From: Aspidapion aeneum
Taxonomy: Eukaryota; Arthropoda; Insecta; Coleoptera; Brentidae
DNA length: 64,000 nucleotides
NCBI GenBank assembly: GCA_963576565.1
Contig: OY755044.1
Span: 54,531,783 to 54,595,782, forward strand
Direction: 5' to 3'
Shown here: piece by piece, positions 1 through 11,420 of the stretch
How the letters are laid out: each line of letters begins with the position of its first letter
Numbering within the stretch: the first letter of the stretch is position 1
The notes under the pieces: model-generated
The model's database searches: none
The model's input: the letters and a program-made list of their open reading frames with translations, nothing else
Told to the model about the DNA's origin: nothing
Made by a program: the position numbers and the translations under genes

Positions 1-1
1 A

Positions 2-834
2 GGAATTAAACCAAATAAAAAGAAACTAGAGGCAATAGCAAAATTTCCAATACCAAAAACCCAAAAACAAATCAAATCATTCCTAGGTTTATTAGGCTAT
101 TATCGAAAATTTGTTAAAAATTTCGCGAAAATCACAAAACCAATGACTAATTGCTTAAAGAAAAATAATAAAGTGGAACACACAAAAGAATTTGTAGACT
201 GCTTTAATATTTGCAAAACTATTTTATGTTCAGAACCAGTACTTGCATATCCCGATTTTACTAAACGTTTGAAATGACGACAGATGCATCGAACTATGCG
301 ATTTTGGCCATTTTGTCACAAAATGGACACCCAATTTGTAATGCATCAAGAACATTAAACCCTGCAGAGATTAATTTTGCAACGATCGAAAAAGAATGTT
401 TAGCAATAGTATGGGGATGTAAATATTTTCGACCACACTTATTTGGTAGAGAATTCACCGTGTATACCGACCATCAACCACTTACTTGGCTTATGAACTT
501 AAAAGAACCAAATTCGAGACTCGTACGCTCGAGATTAAAATTAGACGAATATACCTTCTCAATAAAATATATAAAAGGTAAATCCAATAACGCAGCCGAC
601 GCATTGTCTAGAAACCCAGTAGACCTCAATGCCTTGGAAACGGCTTCAGTACAAAATAATGCGGGAGATTCCGATGATGTCATACAAGAATTTTTAGACA
701 GACCAGAAAGCTTTGTAACACCGCTAGAACCTGAAAACCAAACAGAAGAATCACCCAATACCAATAATAATGACAATAATCAATCAATATCAAATCAATC
801 AAAGAGAATATCAAAAAATCAATCAAATTAATCC
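2..834 (+). pseudogene. Errantivirus-like pol: end of RT and RNase H
   Basis: This is the 3' part of a Ty3/gypsy reverse transcriptase followed by RNase H, cut by the left window edge. The first 270 bases read as the RT connection region (SFLGLLGYYRKFVKNF). A frameshift near 270 moves the reading frame, and RNase H follows from 274, with TTDAS, EKECLAIV and YTDHQPL carrying the acidic active-site residues. The last third is low-complexity N/Q/S-rich sequence. The family copies genomic RNA into DNA in cytoplasmic particles. The integrase downstream is in the same orientation, so both belong to one element. The frameshift and the later stops make this copy inactive. Confidence 0.85.
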
Positions 835-1034
835 CAGGATGAAAATTCAGATGGAGAAACTGTTCATTCATTAGCTGAAGAACCAATATTGGCAATACCA
901 ATATCGGAAAGACCTCTAAATCAATATAAAAATCAAATTATAATGACTATTAGCGATACAGATAAGTCTTTGAAAATACGAGATATTACGTCACACTAAC
1001 TGCCAATGATGCACAGCAAGACATAATTAAATTT

Positions 1035-1817
1035 ATGAAAGAATTTTTAGAACCAAAACAACGATACGGTATTTTCTTTAGAACCTCAATTTTGGCCCCA
1101 TTATTTACAACAACTGTCCAAAATATCTTTAAAAATGCATCTTACAAAATAATACATTGCCCAAAATTATTAGTAGACGTAGAGATAAGAGAAGAGCAAA
1201 AAGAAAAACTCACCCTGTATCATACCACAAAAACATGTCATAGAGGCATTAACGAAATGAAAACATCAATATCTTCAAATTTTTATTGGTCTAAAATGAT
1301 CGAAGACATTACTGAATATGTAAACAACTGTGAAACATGCCAAAGGAATTAATACGATAGGGATCCTCCAGTGATTAAATTTAACTTGACGCCCACGAGT
1401 TCAAAACCGTTTGATCATGTACATGTTGACTCATTTCGCATATCAAAAGAAATATTTTTAACGCTGTACGACACATTTTCTCGATGCGGCCAGGCGTACT
1501 TTTTAAAGACCTTGACCGGTACATCAGTCACAGATGCATTACTGACCTTCTCAAGCCACCACGGCTTACCTTTAAAAATAACCGTTGACCCAGGAACTGA
1601 ATTGAAAAATAAGGACGTTCAAGATTTTTGCAAATTACATAAAATCCAACTTCACATAGGAACCGCCAAAAATTCGAATTCAAATAGCCCCGTGGAAAGA
1701 TTCCATTCTTCCATTATTGAAGCATTTAGATGTTTAAAGGAAGATAATCCAAAATCAAGCGCAGAGCAACTCATGCAACGCGCATGCCTTGGTTATAATA
1801 ATTCGATTCACTCTGTA
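1035..1817 (+). pseudogene. Errantivirus-like integrase, N-terminal and core parts
   Basis: The integrase of the same element joins retroviral-type DNA ends to host DNA. Positions 1035-1352 hold the zinc-binding HHCC domain, ending in CETCQRN. A stop codon follows at 1350-1352. From 1371 the catalytic core shows the three acidic positions in HVDSF, TVDPGTEL and PVERFHS. The frame is cut at 1817 by a transposon insertion and resumes at 4053 with a perfect match of the interrupted codons across the duplicated TA. The first 200 bases before 1035 are degenerate linker with no open frame. Confidence 0.85.
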
Positions 1818-1965
1818 CAGGGTGGGGCATTTTCGTTGGTTTTATAGGGTACAGGCTAAATGGTAAGATATATAAAAAAACTGACATACGTGTCCCGTCT
1901 TCTTTTTTAGTGTCTTTTTTAATGGCCTCATCAAATCTAGGCTAACTAGATTAGTTTAGCAGATA

Positions 1966-3902
1966 CAGGGTGATTCTCAAAAATTGCCGATTTTGATTAT
2001 CTTTTATTACTCGTTTATTTATGGAGATACAAAAATTCTTCAAATACAAAAGTTTTATGATTTTATACGTATAATTCAGTGGCGTACCCAGAAAAATTAA
2101 AAATATTTTATTTTACAAGATATTATCAAAAGTAACATTTTTTAAACAGAACACCCTGTATGTAAGTACCTCAAAAAATTGAATTTTTTCTTGCGATTAC
2201 AGCGATATATAACACTGAATACTTTTCTTTGTCCTAATTAGGTAAAATACGAAAAAAAAATTTTTTGTAGTTGGCTATGGATGGGATAAACTTTTGTTTT
2301 GCTTTTTTAACTTGTCACAAAGTCAAACGTCAATTAAGTATTGTTTTTGCTTTGTTGTTATTACTTTTGTCTAAGATGAATCTTTATCAAATCAATGAAA
2401 AGTTAAACATGTTTGAGTGCTATATTGAATCTAATAAAAATAGAGATGCAGCACTTACACTATATATATACTATATACGGTTATCCGGAACGACGTCAGC
2501 CAGACAAAAGGATGTTTCAAAGAATGTATTACAATTTAAGTGAGCATGGATCATTTGGAAAACCAAGAAATAAAATTTACAATAAAGAAAATAGAGAAAC
2601 GGATGAAATAAATACGTTGGCTTGTGTTGCTGCTGATTCGACGGTACCTAGTCGTAACATTGAGAATGATATTGGTATATACGTAAACGTAGAGTTTTAA
2701 GAATATTGAAAAAGCATAAGTATAAACCTTATAAAATAAGAAAGGTTCATAATTTACATCCTGAAGATGAACAACGGCATTTTGAATTTTGCAATTGGAA
2801 TTTGCAACAGATTAATCAGAATCCCAATTTTTTTCAAAATATAATATGGACCGACGAAGCTTATATATCTAGCGAAGGAATGTTTAATCGACATAATAAT
2901 CGATATTGGTCAAACATAAATCCTCATTAGACGGTGGCCAGGGTACAACAAGGACGGTTTGGATTCCATGCATTGGTAGCGCTGTATCGAAATAGAGTGT
3001 TTAACTACAGGCTTTTTGATGAAAACATGAATGCAGAAGGATACAGACAAATTTTGGAAGAATATGTAATAATAGAGTTGGATAACATGCCATTAGGTGA
3101 AATAAATAACATTTATTTTCAACAAGACGGTGCTCCAGCACATAATAGCCATATGATAATGAACTTGCTAACTGCCAATTTTGATGAAAATTGGATTGGT
3201 ACATATGGGCCAAACCGATGGCTCCCGCGTTCTCTCGACCTGACCACCCTCGACTTTTATTTTTGGGGATTTATCAAAAATGAAATTTATAAAACACGAA
3301 GTAACAATATAGAGGAACTTAGGGTAAATTTTATTATTTGCATTGAGAGAGTACCAAATATTGGCATCTATAACGCCACTCGTTCGGTTACAAGTCGAGT
3401 AGAAAAATGGCTTGTGCAGAATGGGAGAGAATTTGAGCACCTTTTGTAACTAATTTTTATAATAACTATTCAGTTCTTATTACAAATTTATGTTGTTGTT
3501 GTTATAGTCTAGTAATATCTTAATATTCTCGTTAAGTAAGTTCTGAATATACCTACTATAAAATAAAAAAATATTGAATCAATTCATAGCCAACTACAAA
3601 AAAAATATATTTGTCCGTATTATACCTATTTAGGACAAGGAAAAGTATTAAGTGTTATATATCATTGTAATCACAAGAAAAAAATCAATTTTCTGAGATA
3701 CTTACATACTGGGTGTTCCATTTAACAAAATGTTACTTTTGATAATATCTTGAAAACTAAAACATTTTTAATTTTTCTGGTTACGCCACTGGATTCTATG
3801 TAGAAAATCATAAAACTTTTGTATTTGAAGTTTTTTTCTATCTCCATAAATAACCGAGTAATAAGCGATAATAAAAATCGCCAATTTTTGAGAATCACCC
3901 TA
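1966..3902 (+). mobile_element. Tc1/mariner element with ~315-bp inverted repeats
   Basis: The element is bounded by TA at 1964-1965 and 3903-3904. The left end starts CAGGGTGATTCTC and the right end is its reverse complement with one changed terminal base. The inverted repeats run to about 2280 and from about 3588 and are roughly 88% identical by eye. Between them lies one degenerate transposase gene on the plus strand. Long terminal repeats, TA target and transposase motifs place it in the Tc1/mariner superfamily. It is inserted at the central TA of the surrounding MITE. Confidence 0.8.
2376..3449 (+). pseudogene. Mariner-type transposase, DD41D-like, broken
   Basis: This is a cut-and-paste transposase of the IS630-Tc1-mariner superfamily. 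The N-terminal helix-turn-helix region reads YPERRQPDKRMFQRM. The catalytic region shows WTDEAY (first D), QQDGAPAH (second D) and LTTLDFYFWG (third D), with 41 residues between the second and third D. That spacing matches the DD41D type rather than the DD34D of classic mariners. The start at 2376 fits the N-terminus of relatives. The frame shifts near 2460-2500 and again near 2700, and an in-frame stop lies at 2928-2930, so no functional protein is expected. Confidence 0.8.
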
Positions 3903-4052
3903 TATCTGCTAAACCAATATAGTTAGCGTAGATTTGATTACGCCATTAAAAAAGACACTAAAAAAGAGGACGGGACACGTATGTCAGTTTTTTTGTATCT
4001 CTTACCGTTTAGCCTGTACCCTATAAAACCAACGAAAATGCCCCACCCTGTA

Positions 4053-4511
4053 CATAAATTTACCCCCTTTGAAGTGGTAAAAGGGCACATAAGTAATATC
4101 GACCCCTTTAGCATATCGGACGCAGCCATCGTTTCAGACTATGTCCAAAAATACAAAAAAACAACTCAAAAGTTATACGAAAAAATAAAAGAAACAAACC
4201 AGCAAGTTAAAGAGAAAAATATAAACAAGGCAAACGAAAAACGATCGGACCCCCCAGATTTCTTAAATCATTCTGACGCCTACATACAAACGAAATCGAG
4301 ATCAAAAGATGCCCCCAAATTTACAAAAACCGCAGTAAAGAGACAAACTCCTAAAAAGATTTTCACCACAAAAGGCACTTATCATAAATCGAGTGCGCGA
4401 AAACCAAAAACTAAAAAGAAATCTTCTTTACAGGTTCAAAATGACACTCCCGAGGAACGCCCTCATAGTAGCAGTCATAATGACGTCACTAATAGTAGTC
4501 AGCAGCAATGA
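4053..4511 (+). pseudogene. Errantivirus-like integrase C-terminus
   Basis: This continues the integrase split at 1817. HKFTPFEVVKGH is the conserved stretch after the core, followed by a lysine-rich tail typical of Ty3/gypsy integrases. It overlaps the start of the env gene in another frame, as in Drosophila gypsy-group elements. The frame is open to the stop at 4509-4511. The gene as a whole is dead because of the upstream stop and insertion. Confidence 0.75.
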
Positions 4512-6165
4512 TGACGTGCAAATTACGACCTTAAATAACCCCCTTCTTCCTATCCAACTAGGTAGCTCAAAACAAATTTATTCAAAACATACTTTTTTGC
4601 ATTATATTGATCTTCAATCAATAATCGATCAATTTTTAAAAATTAAAAAATATTTCTCAATGATTAAACAAAACTTTTTAAAAGACAATAATACAAATCC
4701 GATATCTTTAAATAGTCTTTCCGAAAGCTCACTTTTGAGAACGGAATATTTAATACAAACCACTCAAAATAAAATTTTAAATTTGCACCCTGTTATCAGG
4801 AATAAACGAGGTTTAATTAATGTTGTCGGAAAAATTAATAAATGGCTTTTTGGAACCCTTGATTCCGAATATGGTGAACGTTACGAACAAGTAATATCTC
4901 ACTTACAGAAAAATCAAAAAACCATTGTTCAAGAAATGAATTTACAAATCTCGTTATCAAAAACCTTAATTCGAGATTATAACAAAACCTTAACAGTTCT
5001 TAGTAGTAACCAAACTAAATTAGAAAATAGCTTAAAAAGATTACAAAATTATATGGGAACAACAATTCGAGAATTAAATATCTATTTGACTTTCCAAAAT
5101 TTGTTATCACAAATCAATTTAGATTGCCAAAATCTTATTACTTTTGTCGATAATTTAGGAGATGCAATAATGTTTGCAAAATTAAACACTTTGCATAACT
5201 CAATTATTTCATGCACTGAACTGATTCGAATGATGGAATATTTAAAGAAAATTTACAAACCTAGTCAAATTCCAAGTTTTAATAATGTCTTAACTTACTA
5301 TCAATTTTTGGGTACACAAATAACTTTTTCAAACTTAAAATTAATTTTTGCAATTCATGTCCCAATTATTGAACCCGAAACATATACATTTTACCAATTA
5401 ATACCTACTATCCAAAATAACCAAATTTTCGTACCTCCATACCCTTTTTTGGCACGAAGCTTACAGAAAAATCAGTTCCATGAAGAAGCCTGCCCACAAT
5501 TAGAAGAAAAGTACTACTGCCAAGAACGATTCAACACCGATGACAATTGCACCCTTAGACTCACAGAGGGCTTTCAACCACAAAACTGCCCTGTGTTTAA
5601 CATCATTCTGCAAGAATCAATAATCGAACAAATTGCACAAGACTAACTACTGGTGATGCCAGCCAAAACTGAAATGGTCCACACAAAATGCCGCACTAGT
5701 CAATATATTGGAACTAGTAAACCGATTTTAATTAGAATTCCACAGTCATGTGAAGTAACAGTTGCAAATCGAAAATACAGAAACGAAAACCAATTAATAA
5801 AAGGAAGACCACTGATCTTACCAAATATTGAATTCCAAATATTTAAGCAACCAGAAATTTTGGAATCAACAAATTTAACAAAAATCGATATTGCCAATAT
5901 CTATAAATTAAATGATGCCAATAAATTAAAACCAATCAAGATTCAAAATGAATTTCATGCTAGCCACATCACGTCTTACGTTACTTCAGTTATCATTATG
6001 ATTGTCATAGCCATGATGATATTTTACTTTTGGAAAAATGGAGTTTCACTGAAGTCTTGCCGACATAAAACGTCAAGAAAAACAATGAAGAACCTGATTG
6101 AGAAGCGAAATCTAGCCGTAACTCTGAAGTTGAGCCTGAAAACAACTCCGTCTTCAACTCCGTGA
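4441..6165 (+). pseudogene. env: Errantivirus env-like gene with internal stop
   Basis: This is an envelope-type glycoprotein gene of an endogenous insect retrovirus-like element. I place the start at the ATG at 4441 because a hydrophobic signal-peptide-like N-terminus follows and a splice acceptor (tttacag, AG at 4432-4433) lies just upstream; env of this group is usually expressed from a spliced RNA. A basic cleavage-like site followed by Gly-Leu lies at about 4800-4815, then heptad-rich sequence. A stop codon at 5644-5646 interrupts the frame, which continues from about 5653. A membrane-spanning segment is coded at about 5975-6030 with a short basic tail. This copy is inactive. Confidence 0.8.
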
Positions 6166-6762
6166 TTTTCAGACCTAAGGATTGAGGAGTTATATTCACC
6201 TAATATTATTTTTATTATATTAGATAAGCATTTTTATAACCACACGTGTTTGCTAACTTTGCACTTTTTTACTATTATATGAATTGTTAGGAGAAAATTA
6301 AACCATTCCCAGCAGAGCTTCTGTAGACTTAAGATAGTACTATTGTTACTTTAAAGTTGTTACGCAAAATAATTTTTTTTTTAAAAACAATTAACTCTAA
6401 AGTTAATACTTAACTCGCGTAACATATTAAGGATACGTTCAATATTAGAAAGTGGGTAACTACATTGTTTGGTTTGTAAGTTCAACATTCTACCATCAAA
6501 GCAAAATCTCATTTTTCCATATGTTTTTTTAACAATAAGGACTTTGAGAAGGTTCAACTACACCAAGTTAGAACCATATAAGAAGACATGTCATAGAATA
6601 TTGTTTTCTCTTAAATTGGTTGGTCATGGTCATGGTCAAAAGAATGAATTACTTTTTAAGCTAAGACTCTATTTTCTGGAGATAATTTCGATGCTAAATA
6701 GAGAATCAACATTTAGATCTAACTGGTATGTAAAATTTGAAATCATTTTGAGGAAACCAAGG
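6166..6762 (+). repeat. Probable start of 3' LTR downstream of env, non-coding
   Basis: After the env stop a purine-rich run (aaggattgagg) precedes AGTTATATTC near 6187, the position and sequence style expected for the polypurine tract and first bases of a gypsy-group LTR. No second copy of this LTR is inside the window, so neither its end nor its identity can be confirmed. No convincing coding region lies here; the open frame at 6469-6798 has no family features. Confidence 0.4.
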
Positions 6763-7257
6763 GACTTAACTCAGGAGCGAAGCAACTTTCGCTTTTAAAA
6801 ATAATTTTATATTTTGAATAAAACATGTGTGGTTTTACTTAAATCAAGCTAAAAGTTAAAGCATGGTCTAGTTGAACTGTGACGAAATGTCTTACTTCTT
6901 TATAGACCGGTGGACGTCTTCGTCCCGCTATAAACTTAGTTTCCTTGGTTGGCTTTTGTTTCACTTGTTGAATGAATAAATAGCTTTTACCTATTTTTTA
7001 TTTTTTTTTACCTTGTATCTTGTAATCAGTTTGATTGACTGTAGTCAGGCAAGCCACGCCACCGGTGTCTTTGGTTGCCGTTACCCCTTTGAAGTTGCCT
7101 TTTATGCTTTGTTAACTCATTATTTTCGGTTTCGAACCCACGCCGTGGAGACGGTGATGGCATGGTCTGGTTGAACTGTGACGAAATGTCTTAGTCCCGC
7201 CATGCCATGGACTTAGTTTCCTTGGTTCGCTGTCGTTTCACTTGTTAAATGAATAAA
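6763..7257 (-). repeat. LTR-end-like sequence and ~298-bp tandem duplication
   Basis: Positions about 6764-6812 match 40328-40377 (cttaa-cagg-gc-aagcaactttcg and following), which looks like the U5 end of an errantivirus LTR read on the minus strand. To the right, a block of about 100-120 bp starting gcatggtctagttgaactg at about 6862 recurs at about 7159, giving a period near 298 bp. Between the copies the minus strand has GGTTCGAAACC, a perfect pol III B box, so a tRNA-derived SINE is possible, but I cannot place an A box. There is no gene. Confidence 0.45.
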
Positions 7258-7335
7258 TAGGTTTTTCCAGCACACAATGGTGATTTAGTAAATTTTGCTG
7301 TTGTAGGTTTACAAACAAAAATTTAATTTTTTTGT
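7258..7335 (-). pseudogene. Element A, last fragment: RT C-terminal tail
   Basis: On the minus strand this short piece reads as TTAKFTKSPLCAG, like the motif near the C-terminus of CR1/Jockey-type reverse transcriptases. It continues the frame that stops at 13931 on the other side of the BEL1 insertion, with CTGGTG duplicated at 7336-7341 and 13925-13930. The similarity ends near 7258, where a different repeat begins. It is too short to be recognised without the context. Confidence 0.5.
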
Positions 7336-7341
7336 CTGGTG

Positions 7342-7811
7342 TGTTAGCCCGCGGTAAGAAAAACGATAAATGCAATGGACTGTAAATATTAATTAATGAA
7401 AGCGCGAGCAAACATAAATATATTGATATGAAATTACGAAATAATCAAACGTCCATAGTTAAAATATTGGTGTCACACAACGGTAATCAGAATCAAAGGC
7501 ACTCACCAGTTTGCAGCCAAATTCTCCGCTTCTAAGGGGCCCCTGATTGGATCTAATGATGTCACCACGTAGCTGAAGGGCTGAAGTTTCTAGTTCTATG
7601 CTTCAGTACACAAAAATCGAGCACTTTCAGGTGTAGATATTTGAAATAGTTAAAGAACGAAATTAACACGCCATTTTCTCGAGGCGGTCGACAAAGGATC
7701 TCACTGGTTGTTGGTGCGCATGTCCAAATACGCGAAATGCGCTTTGACCTTCATACAATTGTGTGGTTTTAAAAAGATATAAACAACCGCGAAATTTAGC
7801 GGGAGCTAACA
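7342..7811 (-). repeat. BEL1 3' LTR
   Basis: This is the 470-bp terminal repeat at the left (element 3') end. It is the same length as the copy at 13455-13924 with no visible indel. Differences include gactgtaaat versus gactataaat, cacacaac versus catacaac and gttaaagaac versus gttggagaac. LTRs carry the promoter and the polyadenylation site of the element. Confidence 0.93.
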
Positions 7812-8039
7812 TAACTGCCCTCCAAAACACGCAATTCTAGAATCTCAACCGGACAGATATAGATATAAGAAAAAGAATCGACCGATAAATACAAATGAAT
7901 GAAAACAGATAAGTATCGTAAGTTTATTTTGAGATAACGAAATCCCGAAAAAGGCAAAACAAACAAACAAAAATTCAAAAAAAAATAACGAAAAACCTAT
8001 TGTAATACCCGGTAAAAGGTAGAAAAATTAAAATTACTT

Positions 8040-9068
8040 TTAATTTGGCAAGAGGCACAGTTTTACAACTGGCCGCTTATAAACACCGGTAACCGTTTGT
8101 AACGTCGCAAGTTTTTGGATTAGTTGCCAACTCGAGAGCCGATTTAGGGGAACCTCGGACAAATCTGACTCCGGAATTTCTGAATTAAGGGGTTCAAGTG
8201 TCAAAAAATGCCCAGAGGTAAGAGGTTGAAGATCGTGTGGGTCTGAAGAGGCAGGAGATAAAGGGCGACTATTAAGTACGGCTTCTATGCGACAGGTAAG
8301 GGTGGACATCTCCATGATAGACAACTTCTGGTCGCCGACAACTCGTACAAAGTCAGTTTTAAAACTTTTGACGCCAGCTTCTGCCAGGCCATTGAAATGT
8401 GGACTGAGAGGAGGTCCCAGATGCCAACGAATAGAAAGTCTGGTGGCAGCACTTCTTGCGTAATCCAGTAATTGGTTACGAAACCCTATAAAATCACTGC
8501 CTTGATCTGACCAGCATTGCGTCACGCTTCCGCGTCTGGAAATGAATCGATGTAATGCACCTACGAACCCTTCGGTGGACAGTTCCATGGTTAATTCCAA
8601 ATGCACGCAATGTGTGGCCGTACAGACAAACACACAGACATACGATTTGAAAGCTTTACAACCACGGTAACGATGAGGAATCACAAAGAAAGGTCCACAA
8701 AAGTCGATAGCTACACTCGAAAAAGGTTTAAGTTGATTGATTCGATGAGCGGGAAGTGAACTCATTATGGGCGGTCTATAGGGTTTAGGGTTGATTCTAA
8801 AACATTGCAAGCACTTGGATATGGTTCTTTGAATTGCCCGTCTGGCAGATAATATCCAAAATTGCTGTAAAAGCAGATTATGTAATGTTTTAAACCCAGG
8901 ATGAAGATATTGTCGATGAGCGGACTCGACAAGAAGAGTAGTTAAACGATGGTCACTCGAAAGTAAGACGGGGTGTTTTGCAGAATAAGACAAAAGGTCA
9001 GATTTTTGTAATCTGCCACCGACTCTAATGATATTATTCTGATCAAGAAAAGGTGAAAGTTTTCGCAA
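8040..9068 (-). pseudogene. BEL1 integrase
   Basis: This is the BEL/Pao integrase. The N-terminal zinc-binding region includes HPGFKTLHNLL and SKCLQCFRI. The DDE core is visible as AIDFCGPF, WSDQGSDFIG and GLAEAGVKSF, all three acidic residues present. The region upstream (GGRLQKSDLLSYSAKHPV) is the usual linker to RNase H. The frame overlaps the preceding open frame at 8942-9068, which shows a frameshift near 9.05 kb. The frame ends normally just before the 3' LTR, after HFLTLEPLN, typical of the integrase tail. Confidence 0.88.
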
Positions 9069-10291
9069 AGGTTTCGGTATTGGTTTATCCTTAGATAACG
9101 CGGAAAAAGCTCAGAAAAACAAGAACCTTGAACGCGTTTGATAAGAAGGTGTAACGCACTTTGCATCTCACCGGTGGTAGGAAAAACAATATTCTCAAAA
9201 ATAACTTTTTGGTCCGGCGGCTTAGTGGGTTTTTGATAGGAATGGTTTTGAAAAAGGTTAACTATTCGAAGGACATAACAAATGATACGTTGAATTTTTG
9301 ATATAGATGAATATTTGATAAGAAGCTGATCTAAGAAGTTGACATCAATTATCGCATTGCAACAGACTTTTGACTTTTCCTCCAGATTAATATCTCCGAA
9401 ATCAATCGGCATTTTTGATTTATGAAAATCGGGCCATTCGTTTTCGAGAGACCACAAAAACGACGGTGCGTTACACCACATGTCATGTGACATGAGCTGT
9501 GAAGGGGTGGCCCCTCGTGACGCAATATCGGCTGCATTCAAAGCAGAAGGAATGTAGTGCCACGAGTTTGAGGGAATGATTTCTTGGATTCTACTGACTC
9601 GATTTCCAACAAAGGTTTGCCAGCGATTAGGAGGGGATGAAAGCCAGTGCAATACGACTTGCGAATCGCAGAAAGTAACGATATTTGTAAAAGTTATTTT
9701 TCCTTTATAGCTAGATAAAACGAAGTCAATTAATTCGCTTAAAAGAAATGCGCCTAGGAGTTCTAGCCTAGCCAAAGTTTGTGACTTTATAGGCGCGACC
9801 CTAGATTTTGCAGATATGAGAGAAACAGATATATTGTTTTCCTCTTCTACACGAAAATATACGACGACTGCGTAGCCTCGAATTGAAGCGTCACAGAAGC
9901 CGATGATTTGACAGGTATTGGTTTTTGACAGTTTGATTTGTCGAGGTAATTGAAAATTGGAAAGAAGCGGGAATTCAGAACGAAGTTTGTTCCAAGAGTC
10001 GATGATAGAAGAATCTGGTTCTTCGTCCCAGCCTATTTTCGATATCCACAACTGTTGCAAAATAAATTTTGCTTGTAGCAACAAGGGACAAAGAAAACCT
10101 AAGGGATCGAAGATTGTCCCTATGATAGATAAAATAGAACGTTTGGTTGGGGGTTTGTCCTTCATTCGGCATTGATAAGAAAAAATGTCGTTTTTTGGAT
10201 GCCATTGAAGTCCTAAATCTTTGATAAAGTGGGGTTCCTCCTTGTCGAAAGAGAGAAGCATTTGACGATCGGACTCTGGCAATGTTGCCAA
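8942..10291 (-). pseudogene. BEL1 RT end and RNase H
   Basis: This is the middle of the BEL1 polyprotein. It starts in the RT thumb/connection region (DIFSYQCRM, SIIGTIFDPLGFLCPL) and continues into RNase H (GFCDASIRGYAVVVY, LARLELLGAFLLSEL, FCDSQVVLHWLSS), whose acidic residues are present. NAADIASRGATPSQL is the conserved BEL/Pao motif after RNase H. Frameshifts at both ends (about 10.3 kb and 9.05 kb) separate it from RT and integrase. Confidence 0.88.
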
Positions 10292-10295
10292 TAAC

Positions 10296-11420
10296 TCAGG
10301 ACAATTGCTTGCCCAACTTCAACAAATCATTAAGTTCTGTTTGAAGGGAGAGAACTTCAGAAAGCGAAGGGCTAGTTCCCAAGATATCGTCGATATAGAT
10401 TGACGTTTTTAGAACAGTACTAGCCATAGGAAAACGTTCCTTTTCTCTCTCTGCCAGCTCATTTAAGGTACGCATGGCTAGAAAAGGTGAGCATGTCATG
10501 CCAAAAGTGACAGTAGAAAGTTCCCACACTGAAAGTGGGTCCTGTGGAGAAAACCTCCACAATATCCTTTGATAAGGACGGTGATAAGGATTGATAAGGA
10601 CTTGACGGAACATCTGTTTGATGTCAGCAATGTAGGCAATAGGATTAAGACGAAACGTAAGGAGTAAAGAAGCAATATCCTTTTGAAGTTTCGGTCCAGA
10701 TAACAATGTGTCATTGAGACTAATATTTTTTGGGGTGACTGCCGAACAATCCCAGACTACCCTTAATTTTGTACTTAAGCTTTCCGGCTTTAGTACGCAA
10801 TGATGTGCTATAAAACACGATACGTCGACCTTTGGTTGACTAGATAAAACTAAACTCATATGATTAGAATCGATATAGTCTTGCATGAAACTTGAATAGG
10901 CAGTGTACAGATCAGGATTTTTGATTAATCTATTTTCTAGAAGTAAAAATCTACGATAAGCTTGCGGATAAGTATTTCCTAGGTCAGGGTTTATTTTATC
11001 TTTAAACGGAAGATCTACCATGAATCTACCGCTCGGTTGCCGTACTACACTAGCAGTAAAAATTGATTCTGCCTGTTTTTCTTCCTTTGATAAGATTTGT
11101 TTTTTAGGCAAATGTTCGATTTCCCAAAACCTAGGGAGAATGACCTCTAAAGGAGGTGAATGACTCGTTCAAAAACAACTGGTTCGTTCCGAAAGACTAC
11201 CTACTTCGTCAACCTTTCCCATGACGACCCAGCCAAAGATAGTTTCAAGGGCTGAAGGCTGCCCTACCTGTCCAAGAACCCTGCCCTCCTTGAATATCTG
11301 TGCGAATAGCTCGCAACCAATAACCAGGTGCACAGGTCTAGATTTGAAATAAGATGGGTCGGCAAGTTTAAGGTTTTCCAAGTGTTTCCACTGATTATCG
11401 TTCAAAGAGAATGTAGGCAT
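10296..11420 (-). pseudogene. BEL1 protease end and reverse transcriptase
   Basis: Bases 11172-11420 code the end of the protease region (SRPVHLVIGCELFAQ, SALETIFGWVVMGKV). A TGA at 11169-11171 then interrupts the same frame, which continues from 11111 into RT. RT motifs are LRVVWDCSAV, IADIKQMFRQV, TFGMTCSPFLA and YIDDIL, where the two D residues bind catalytic metal. The frame changes near 10.3 kb. Apart from the breaks the domain is full length for the family. Confidence 0.88.

Larger units (their letters stand above)
1818..4050. mobile_element. Palindromic MITE (arms 1818-1965, 3903-4050) split by a mariner
   Basis: Two 148-bp inverted arms both begin CAGGGTGGGGC and are flanked by a TA duplication (1816-1817 and 4051-4052), the Tc1/mariner target pattern. 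The arms are about 90% identical by eye and meet in the palindromic centre GCAGA-TA-TCTGC, so the original element was about 294 bp and almost perfectly palindromic. It codes for nothing itself. It lies inside the integrase gene of the errantivirus-like element, and removing it restores the surrounding reading frame. A second TA-flanked element sits exactly at its centre. Confidence 0.8.

Noticed and set aside
6469..6798. 109-codon plus-strand frame after env
   Set aside because: No family features; it crosses the boundary between the presumed LTR and another repeat.
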